DNA from: an uncultured Cohaesibacter sp.
GTDB lineage: Bacteria > Pseudomonadota > Alphaproteobacteria > Rhizobiales > Cohaesibacteraceae
Assembly (NCBI RefSeq): GCF_963678225.1
Contig: NZ_OY782763.1
Coordinates: 310,001 to 374,000, forward strand
Direction of reading: 5' to 3'
DNA: 64,000 bases
The notes under the pieces were generated by a model. That model ran no database searches. It saw nothing but the letters and a program-made list of their open reading frames with translations, and was not told the origin of the DNA. Of this stretch, positions 1 through 6,450 are shown in pieces (positions within the stretch are counted from its first letter, which is position 1; each line of letters starts with the position of its first letter). The position numbers and the translations under genes were made by a program.

Positions 1-338
1 AGTTGGGGTTTGACTTCTCGAACGACAGCCAGAATGGCTTTCGCAGCATCAATGGCGGATCCGCCACCCAGAGCAACGATCGCGTCCGGCTCGAAGTCGG
101 CAAGAAGGCCAGCTCCCTTGGACACTGTTTCGATAGGCGGCTCAGGGATCGCTTCATCATAGACGAAACACTCAGATCCGGTGAGATGCGCCCGTACCCT
201 GTCCAGAGCACCGGATTTTGCCATGAAGGCATCCGTGACGATCGCAACCTTCTGACCGCGATAAGCGTTCAGTCGATCCAGCATCCCGGCTCCAAAAACA
301 ACTTCCGTTTTTGAAAAGAAGCTCTGATAACGAGACAT
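1..338 (-). CDS. Iron-containing alcohol dehydrogenase, N-terminal part (cut by window edge)
   Basis: The first 112 codons of a group III (iron-type) alcohol dehydrogenase are visible; the rest lies left of the window. The ATG at 336-338 has an AAGGA about 10 bases upstream. The visible part contains the Rossmann-like start and the nucleotide-binding motif GGGSAIDAAKA near residue 90, typical of Fe-ADHs such as the PduQ/EutG/SarD types that reduce short aldehydes to alcohols. The metal-binding His residues lie in the missing part. It sits 128 bp downstream of the glycyl radical enzyme on the same strand, so it probably reduces the aldehyde made by that enzyme and regenerates NAD+. The exact substrate cannot be told from this fragment. 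Confidence 0.85.
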   Translation of the reverse strand, partial: MSRYQSFFSKTEVVFGAGMLDRLNAYRGQKVAIVTDAFMAKSGALDRVRAHLTGSECFVYDEAIPEPPIETVSKGAGLLADFEPDAIVALGGGSAIDAAKAILAVVREVKPQ

Positions 339-403
339 AAAACAGAAATCCTTGACACTTTGAGCAATTGTGAGCTGCCGGAGAGAGAAACCTCAAAAGA
401 CCC

Positions 404-456
404 CGACAGCCTGTCGCGCCATACTGACCTGCCAGAGCCAAAGGCCTTGGCAGGTC
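404..456 (-). other. Intercistronic inverted repeats between dehydratase and alcohol dehydrogenase genes
   Basis: GACCTGCC (426-433) and GGCAGGTC (449-456) form a perfect 8-bp stem around a 15-base loop that itself contains a partial palindrome. A second small repeat, CGACAG/CTGTCG, lies at 404-416. There is no U-run, so this looks like a processing, stability or partial-attenuation hairpin rather than a true terminator. Confidence 0.5.
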
Positions 457-466
457 GGCCAATCTC

Positions 467-3070
467 CTAGAGATTTTGCTCGGTACGGCTGATGATGTCG
501 TCCTGCACTTCCTTGGCGAGCACGACCCACTGGGCGCTATAACCAGCCACGCGGACCACAAGGTCTCTGTGTTTTTCAGGTTCACGCTGAGCTTCGAGCA
601 AGACGTTTCTGTCCACCACGTTGAACTGGACATGCATGCCCTTGTGATCGAAGTAGGAGCGTACAACCGAAGTGAAGTTCAGGATGCCATTGTCGCCAGC
701 AAGGGCGGATGGCAGGAACTTCTGGTTATAGAGGGTACCGTTGGAGGCAATGAAGTGGTTGAGCTTGGCAACCGAGTTTGCCGCAGCGGTCGGACCATTG
801 ACGTCCTTACCCTGACGAGGAGATACACCGTCAGCAAGAGGTGCCTTGGCCAGACGTCCGTCAGGCAGTGCAGCAACATCTTTACCGAACAGCACGTTGG
901 CAGACACAGGATAGATACCAGCCTGGAACTGACCGCCGCGCGGGTTGGTGTATTTTTCGACTTCTTTACAGTAGATCTCAGCGCACTTGCGGGCAATCAG
1001 ATCGACTTCATCGATGTCGTTACCGAAGCATTCGGCACTATCGAGCATGCGATGAATATCGGCATATTTGCCGCTAGGCGCAGCGCTGGAAGAACCAAGG
1101 GTCTGGTAGACCTGATCTTTCAGAGCGGAGACATCCATGGAGTTGTTGTTGGCAAGAACCTTGCGAACAGCGGCATAGACCTGATCTTCAGACAGTTCCG
1201 CAGCTGCAGGAGCAGCACCGCCAACCGGCTGACCGAAGTTGTTGACCAGAGCTTCCTTGAGTTCTGCCGGGCTGATTTTCTTTTCGTCAAAGACGAATTT
1301 CTTCATTGCGTAGACAGAGTCACCGGTGTCAGCAACACCAAAGGCCTGCGGGCCGGTGAAGTTGTACAAGGCGCCGCCTTCCTGCACGGACATGCCGCGA
1401 CCAAGGCAATCATCAACCATTGCAGACTGGAACGGCAGAGGAGCCATTTCGGCGTGCGCAATGTCAACGCAGTTGTCAGCTTCAACCAGATGGTAGACGA
1501 AGTAGGCCATCTGTTTTTCAAAAGCATCGTAGAAGTCATCAAGGCACTTCCACTGCGATACGTCCGGTGTAACCGGACCAAGCTGCTTGTTGCCGATGGT
1601 GCCTGGCGTTTCGCCAACTTTACCACCGTGCAGGGTGATTTCGAGGATCTTGGCTACGTTGAAGAATGCAGCGTCGTGCCAGCCTTCTGCCTTATGGATT
1701 GGCTGCGGTTCAACGCAACCGACAATGCCGTAATCGCGGGCATCGGCAAGAGAAACACCACGGTTCTGAAGAGCCGGAATGATCACTTCGTCGTTATACA
1801 TGGCCGGAACACCAAGACCCAGACGAACAACTTCCGTAGCGCGGAAGAGGAATTCATCAGGCGTGCCCTGCCAAACGCGAATGGAGAAGGAAGGAGCTGG
1901 CAAACGAACGTGAGAAACAGCTTCCATGCACATGTAGGAAACATCGTTTGTAGCATCCAGCCCGTCAGAAGTCTGACCACCAACGCACAGATTCTGGAAC
2001 ACGGCGTAACCGGCAAAGGCCTGAGCGGACACTTCATCACGGGTTTTGTTGACGTCGTTGAGCTTGATCCAGATGCAATCGATCAGTTCCTGAGCGAAAG
2101 CACGGTCGATGGATGCATCAGCCTGCAGATAGTCGTTCATATACTGGTCGAAGCGGCCCGGAGAAATGGAATGCCCCGAGGATTCGATTTGCATCAGAGA
2201 CTGGATGAACCAGAAGGTCTGACAAGCTTCCCAGAAGTTGGAAGCAGGATATTCAGGAACGCGTGCGCAGTTCTTGGCAATCTGTTCCAGCTCGGCCTTG
2301 CGGGTCGGGTTGCTTTCTGCCCTTGAGAGTTCCAGAGCCTTGTCAGCATACCGATGTGCGAAGTTGATCGCTGCATTGTAGGTGATGATGATGGCTTCGT
2401 AGAACTGGCGTTTCTTGATGTAGGATGGATCATTCTTGTCCATCGCATCCATGGCTTTGACGGCTTCTTCGATGATGCCGCGGAAGCCGATTTTCATGAT
2501 CTTGCCATAGTCAACACAAACGTGACCGACACCACCATAGAAATAGTTACCAACGGTAAAGACGCCATTGGCGATGCAGTCCTTGGTCTCCGAAGACATC
2601 AGAGAGTCAGCATAAGAACTGGTGGTCTTGTTCGGCCAGTATTTGAAGGCTTCATGCAGCTCGGCAGCTGTTTCTTTCGGAATTTCGAAAGGGTCAGCCA
2701 TACGGGTTGCCATGGTTTCAAACTCGGCTTCTACCCAATCATAGGAGAATTCCGGGCAGATTTCCGTAGAACGCGGATTTTTGGTGATGGCACCGACGAT
2801 CAGTTCGTCGTCGCGAATGGTAACCGGCAGATTATTGAAAATCTTTTCGGCCACTTTTGCGCGGCGCATGATCGGGGAAAGATGTTCACTTTCCTTGTAG
2901 GCCTCGGTAGCCAGAACTGCACGCTCGGACTCAACAAAAGGCGTCGCGTTCAGAATCTGGTTTTTCAACCGCACAATACGTTCGGTTGGTTGAGAAAAGC
3001 CCTTCTCTATCATTACTTCCTCCAGGCTGCAGGATACGACCTCGCTTGCACTCTCTGTCGCAAACGCCAT
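467..3070 (-). CDS. Glycyl radical diol/glycerol dehydratase with internal encapsulation-peptide-like insert
   Basis: This 867-residue pyruvate-formate-lyase-superfamily enzyme probably dehydrates a vicinal diol (1,2-propanediol or glycerol) to the aldehyde by radical chemistry under anoxic conditions. The thiyl motif GCVEPQ gives Cys452 and Glu454, and the C-terminal RVAGYSA gives the radical Gly843. His183, His300, Ser301 and Asp466 match the residues recalled for Clostridium butyricum glycerol dehydratase (H164, H281, S282, D447) at a constant offset of 19, which favours a diol dehydratase over a choline or isethionate lyase. Between the two active-site halves, residues about 613-669 are an extra segment: two amphipathic helices (about 625-640 and 645-658) flanked by Gly/Ala/Pro/Ser linkers, resembling a microcompartment targeting peptide. 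The start has AAGGA seven bases upstream. The activating enzyme is not in the window. Confidence 0.9.
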   Translation of the reverse strand: MAFATESASEVVSCSLEEVMIEKGFSQPTERIVRLKNQILNATPFVESERAVLATEAYKESEHLSPIMRRAKVAEKIFNNLPVTIRDDELIVGAITKNPRSTEICPEFSYDWVEAEFETMATRMADPFEIPKETAAELHEAFKYWPNKTTSSYADSLMSSETKDCIANGVFTVGNYFYGGVGHVCVDYGKIMKIGFRGIIEEAVKAMDAMDKNDPSYIKKRQFYEAIIITYNAAINFAHRYADKALELSRAESNPTRKAELEQIAKNCARVPEYPASNFWEACQTFWFIQSLMQIESSGHSISPGRFDQYMNDYLQADASIDRAFAQELIDCIWIKLNDVNKTRDEVSAQAFAGYAVFQNLCVGGQTSDGLDATNDVSYMCMEAVSHVRLPAPSFSIRVWQGTPDEFLFRATEVVRLGLGVPAMYNDEVIIPALQNRGVSLADARDYGIVGCVEPQPIHKAEGWHDAAFFNVAKILEITLHGGKVGETPGTIGNKQLGPVTPDVSQWKCLDDFYDAFEKQMAYFVYHLVEADNCVDIAHAEMAPLPFQSAMVDDCLGRGMSVQEGGALYNFTGPQAFGVADTGDSVYAMKKFVFDEKKISPAELKEALVNNFGQPVGGAAPAAAELSEDQVYAAVRKVLANNNSMDVSALKDQVYQTLGSSSAAPSGKYADIHRMLDSAECFGNDIDEVDLIARKCAEIYCKEVEKYTNPRGGQFQAGIYPVSANVLFGKDVAALPDGRLAKAPLADGVSPRQGKDVNGPTAAANSVAKLNHFIASNGTLYNQKFLPSALAGDNGILNFTSVVRSYFDHKGMHVQFNVVDRNVLLEAQREPEKHRDLVVRVAGYSAQWVVLAKEVQDDIISRTEQNL

Positions 3071-3086
3071 CGCCTTTTCCTTAGTG

Positions 3087-3656
3087 CTATGTTTGAGAAC
3101 CGATTAAACTGACAAAGTTGCGCAGCAAGGCGGGGTGGCCGGGCCAGGCTGGCGAGGTCACGAGATTTCCGTCCACTACGGATTCATCCGGTTCAACTTT
3201 GATAAATTCTCCGCCCGCCATGACGACTTCCGGCGCAACCGCCGGATAGGCCGTCAGCTTGCGCCCGCGAACAACATTGGCTGCGGTTAAAATCTGAATG
3301 CCGTGGCAAATGGCGGCCAGCGGCGCATTGCGCTCCATGAAACCGCGACAAATGGAAAGAACATCGTCATCCAATCGCAGATACTCGCAAGCCCTTCCCC
3401 CGGCCAGATAAAGCCCTTTATAAAGCTCCGGCTCTATCATGGAGAAAGAAGCAGTAAGGCAAAACAGATGACCCGGTTTCTCCGAGTAAGTCTGATCGCC
3501 CTCAAAATCATGAATTGCCGTGCGAATGAAGTCACCCTTGCGCTTGTTAGGGCATACGACATCGACCGTAAAACCAAGCATTAACAATGCCTGATAGGGA
3601 ACCATGACTTCATAATCTTCTGAATAGTCACCAGCTATAATGAGTATACTTGTCAT
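3087..3656 (-). CDS. DJ-1/PfpI family protein
   Basis: This 189-residue protein of the DJ-1/PfpI (class I glutamine amidotransferase-like) superfamily has the nucleophile elbow AAICHGIQ (Cys117) and an acidic residue in the N-terminal GDYSEDYE stretch. The ATG at 3654-3656 is preferred over an upstream in-frame TTG because GGAGGGG lies just before it. Its stop is 16 bp upstream of the glycyl radical enzyme start, so it is the first gene of that operon. Family members act as proteases, deglycases, hydrolases or chaperones. A role in handling reactive aldehydes would fit the context, but this is inference. Confidence 0.85.
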   Translation of the reverse strand: MTSILIIAGDYSEDYEVMVPYQALLMLGFTVDVVCPNKRKGDFIRTAIHDFEGDQTYSEKPGHLFCLTASFSMIEPELYKGLYLAGGRACEYLRLDDDVLSICRGFMERNAPLAAICHGIQILTAANVVRGRKLTAYPAVAPEVVMAGGEFIKVEPDESVVDGNLVTSPAWPGHPALLRNFVSLIGSQT

Positions 3657-4418
3657 TACAGGCTGCCCCTCCAAACAAAACCAATGCCTCCCACCGATCC
3701 ACGACCGGCTTGTGCCAAAACATTAGTCCTGTGCCTAAACTTCTATCAATGGAGAGGCTTGTCATTGAGGGGTAAAGAATTGACATTGTGTGACAGGCTT
3801 TTGACACACAAAATTATCACAGTTAATTCAGATATTTACGCACCATATTAAGACAAAAGTCAAAGAGAGAAGGAAAAGTCCAAGGTAATTTTTTAACCCG
3901 AAAACGATCAAGAACGACCATCAAATGGAGCAATTGGCAAAAATTTTGCTCCGAACCGCATAGCGCAAGAACAAGCGATGATATACCGAAAAACTCGGAC
4001 AAATCCCATTTAAAATACTGAAATATAATAATTTATCAGACTACCTATAACTACAACAATTAAAAACAACAAATGCTGTAGCGCAGCCCTATGCACCTTC
4101 AAGAAGCAAAGACAAAAAATTCCCTACTTTTGTAAAAATATTCGAATTGACCAAATCCCATAATTATAAATATGCCTTTAAAAGTATTTGCAAATTACAT
4201 ACAGCAAATCCCAAGTATTTAAAGATGAATTCAGTTGTCATTATTGAAATTCATCTCAATAGTTAAATATGCCAGTGCGTGTCCGATCTTTTGAGTATTC
4301 GCAAGATTACGGAGGCCGAGCAGCCTTCTTCTTTCAATGAGGAGGTGAAAGCGGACATCCGCTGCAAGATGACGACCTTTGGTCGATGTCAACTACGGGA
4401 AGCTCTAGGGAGTAAAAT
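3657..4418. other. AT-rich divergent intergenic region
   Basis: About 760 bp separate the minus-strand dehydratase operon from the plus-strand membrane protein gene. The stretch from about 3810 to 4250 is strongly AT-rich with no credible gene. It holds a strong inverted repeat (3786-3811). Its right end (about 4269-4422) returns to normal composition and contains short overlapping ORFs. A TTGTCA hexamer at 4230-4235 is a possible -35 for the plus-strand gene, without a convincing -10. Confidence 0.6.
3786..3811. promoter_or_regulatory. Inverted repeat, candidate operator of the dehydratase operon
   Basis: TTGTGTGACA (3786-3795) and TGACACACAA (3802-3811) are inverted copies with one mismatch, separated by 6 bases (centre near 3798). 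The site is 130 bp upstream of the DJ-1 start, in the right place for a transcription factor controlling the leftward operon. It is not an FNR box (TTGAT-N4-ATCAA). The regulator is unknown. Confidence 0.5.
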
Positions 4419-4422
4419 ATGA
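4269..4422 (+). promoter_or_regulatory. Leader with overlapping mini-ORFs before the membrane protein gene
   Basis: Three short ORFs occur in series: 4269-4340 (23 codons), 4337-4348 (ATG AGG AGG TGA) and 4369-4422 (17 codons). The first stop overlaps the second ATG (ATGA, 4337-4340), and the third stop overlaps the ATG of the membrane protein gene (ATGA, 4419-4422). A GGAGGTGA at 4341-4348 is followed by a small hairpin (AGCGG-ACAT-CCGCT, 4350-4363). This could be a translationally coupled leader or upstream-ORF control, but short ORFs with these overlaps can also arise by chance. Confidence 0.35.
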
Positions 4423-5360
4423 CGGCTACAATAATCAGTCTCCTTGTCGCCTTTGGCGGCGGGATCTTTGGCGCAGCATTAGGCGCGCTTTCAGCCTTTG
4501 CATTTGTCGGTTTTCTAACTTTGATCGGAGTTGCCCTGACCTTGGGTATAGCTCCCGATGCAACCAGCGTTGCCCAGGGTGCCGCAGGCTATTTTGGCGG
4601 TTTGCCATTTGGTGCTTTTGGTCCCCATGTTGGCGGTTTTGCCTCGGGCGTTGCTGCAGCTGCCTACGCAGCCAACAAAGGCTACACTGAAAACGGACGT
4701 GACATCATTACAGCGGGCATGGGCCTGAACAAACCAGACGTCCTGCTTGTTGGCGGCATCTTCGGTGTCCTTGGCTATGCTCTCTGCTGCCTTGTACAGC
4801 TCATTCCAAACTTCGGCCCAGGGCTTGCCTGGACGGACTATCCGGGCATTTGTGTCTTTGTTTCAGCTGTCGTTGCGCGCCTCATCTGGGGTAAAGCCGG
4901 CCTGTTCGGAAAAGCTGAAGAAGGCCGGAGCTTCTTCGATCCAAGCGATGCCATCAAATGGCTTCCCTTCCAGAGCACCAAGGGACAAATTGCCCTTATC
5001 GGTGCAGGCGTTGGCCTGTTGGGTGGCTGGCTCGGCATCACGTATGGCGGCACTGGCGCCCTGTTGGCTTTCGGCTTTGCCGCAGCCAGCCTGATCCTGC
5101 TTTCGCTCGGTCTTGCTGTACCTGTAACCCACCACATTGCGCTTCCTTCAGCCATTGCGGGCGTTGCATCAGGCAGCATGCTCTGGGCGTTGATCGTCGG
5201 CATCATTTGTGCGTTTTTGGGTGAATTGTGCGCCCGTTTGTTCCTGGTTCACGGCGACACACATATCGATCCCCCGGCAACAGCCATTGCTATCATGACC
5301 TTTGTTTTGAATGGTCTGACCGCCCTTGGCTTCTGGGCAGCTATCCCTCTGCCGCTTTGA
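4419..5360 (+). CDS. Multi-pass membrane protein of unknown function
   Basis: This 313-residue, very hydrophobic protein is rich in Gly and Ala, with roughly eight predicted membrane spans and Gly-rich helix motifs. The N-terminal segment (GGGIFGAALGALSA) and a segment near residue 190 (GAGVGLLGGWLGITYGG) look alike, suggesting an internal two-fold repeat as in many transporters. A polar loop with charged residues lies near residues 160-185. The start has AGGGAG about 6 bases upstream and overlaps the stop of a 17-codon leader ORF. It is followed by an intrinsic terminator, so it forms a single-gene unit. I do not recognise the family. A transporter or permease is plausible but unproven. Confidence 0.75.
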   Translation: MTATIISLLVAFGGGIFGAALGALSAFAFVGFLTLIGVALTLGIAPDATSVAQGAAGYFGGLPFGAFGPHVGGFASGVAAAAYAANKGYTENGRDIITAGMGLNKPDVLLVGGIFGVLGYALCCLVQLIPNFGPGLAWTDYPGICVFVSAVVARLIWGKAGLFGKAEEGRSFFDPSDAIKWLPFQSTKGQIALIGAGVGLLGGWLGITYGGTGALLAFGFAAASLILLSLGLAVPVTHHIALPSAIAGVASGSMLWALIVGIICAFLGELCARLFLVHGDTHIDPPATAIAIMTFVLNGLTALGFWAAIPLPL

Positions 5361-5393
5361 TCATGGATCGCTGAAGCACAAGCTGCTGATTTG

Positions 5394-5423
5394 GGCGTGG
5401 AGAATTAATTCCCCACGCCTTTT
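5394..5423 (+). terminator. Rho-independent terminator
   Basis: GGCGTGG (5394-5400) pairs with CCACGCC (5413-5419). The inner GAATT/AATTC extends the stem after one mismatch, and a TTTT tract follows. It ends the membrane protein gene transcript 34 bp after its stop. Confidence 0.85.
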
Positions 5424-5547
5424 GTTTGACTGCCCCTCGAGAATCATGGCGTAAACCAAATCATCCAAAAGCTTGAAGGCACGCTCCGGAGGGCTGGGCG
5501 TCGAGCTATTTCCCTCTTCACATTGACAAATCAAAGCTTTTTCGCGC

Positions 5548-5576
5548 TTGCAGAACACAGCGAGAACATGTATAGT
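5548..5576 (+). promoter_or_regulatory. lexA promoter with LexA box in the spacer
   Basis: TTGCAG (5548-5553) and TATAGT (5571-5576) are separated by 17 bases. GAAC-N7-GAAC (5553-5567) fills the spacer; this is the direct-repeat SOS box known from alphaproteobacteria. LexA bound here would occlude RNA polymerase, giving autorepression. Confidence 0.8.
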
Positions 5577-5645
5577 TTGTTCGTGATTTGTGCCACTGTT
5601 GTTTCGCTTATGAGAACAAAGCGATCGCGGAATTTGGAGAGGGAA

Positions 5646-6359
5646 ATGCTAACACGCAAACAGCATGAGCTGCTAATGTTCATCCATGAACGCATCAAGG
5701 AATCAGGCGTTCCCCCCTCCTTTGACGAAATGAAAGATGCTCTTGATTTGCGCTCCAAGTCGGGCATTCACCGCCTGATCACGGCGCTCGAAGAACGCGG
5801 CTTCATTCGGCGTCTTCCGAACCGCGCCAGAGCGTTGGAGGTTCTCAAGCTACCAGAAGCGCACAAACCAACGCTCAGCACGCCAAGCCGCGGCTTTTCG
5901 CCCAGTGTTGTGGAAGGAGGCCTTGGCAAATCGCGTCCGAGTGAGCCGGTCGAGCAGGAAAAGACAGAAGAAGTCTCCGGTGTGTCGGTGCCAGTCATGG
6001 GCCGCATCGCGGCCGGAGTTCCCATTTCTGCCATTCAGCACCAATCCCACAGCGTGTCCGTACCGGTAGAAATGCTGCGCGGTGGCGAGCATTTTGCCCT
6101 TGAGGTTCGTGGCGACTCAATGATTGAAGCGGGCATTCTGGATGGCGACACAGTTGTCATCAAAAAATCAGATGACGCTGTTTCAGGCGACATTGTCGTC
6201 GCACTAGTCGATGATGAAGAAGCCACTCTGAAGCGCATTCGCAAGAAAGGGGCTTCCATCGCGCTGGAAGCTGCCAACCCGGCTTATGAAACGCGTATTT
6301 TCGGCCCAGATCGGGTTCGGGTACAGGGCAAGCTCGTCGGACTGATGCGCCAATATTGA
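5646..6359 (+). CDS. lexA: SOS repressor LexA
   Basis: This 237-residue repressor of the DNA-damage response has an N-terminal winged helix-turn-helix (residues 1-65), a linker of about 50 residues, and a C-terminal S24 peptidase-like domain. The self-cleavage site is Ala123-Gly124 (RIAAGVPI), the catalytic Ser158 lies in RGDSMIEAG, and the Lys general base is Lys196 in ATLKRI. The ATG at 5646 follows GGAGAG; the reading frame is open further upstream, but that part is the promoter. RecA-stimulated cleavage relieves repression. A LexA box sits in its own promoter. Confidence 0.97.
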   Translation: MLTRKQHELLMFIHERIKESGVPPSFDEMKDALDLRSKSGIHRLITALEERGFIRRLPNRARALEVLKLPEAHKPTLSTPSRGFSPSVVEGGLGKSRPSEPVEQEKTEEVSGVSVPVMGRIAAGVPISAIQHQSHSVSVPVEMLRGGEHFALEVRGDSMIEAGILDGDTVVIKKSDDAVSGDIVVALVDDEEATLKRIRKKGASIALEAANPAYETRIFGPDRVRVQGKLVGLMRQY

Positions 6360-6450
6360 CGCAAGATCTTCCAGATACATCGAGAACTCATCTAATGCGC
6401 CCCAAGGGCGCATTTTTCATATGTATTCTCTCTTGGACATCAAGTGACTT

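Noticed and set aside
476..2326. A 616-codon open frame on the plus strand
   Set aside because: It is antisense to the glycyl radical enzyme, has no recognisable domain, and arises from codon bias in the real gene.
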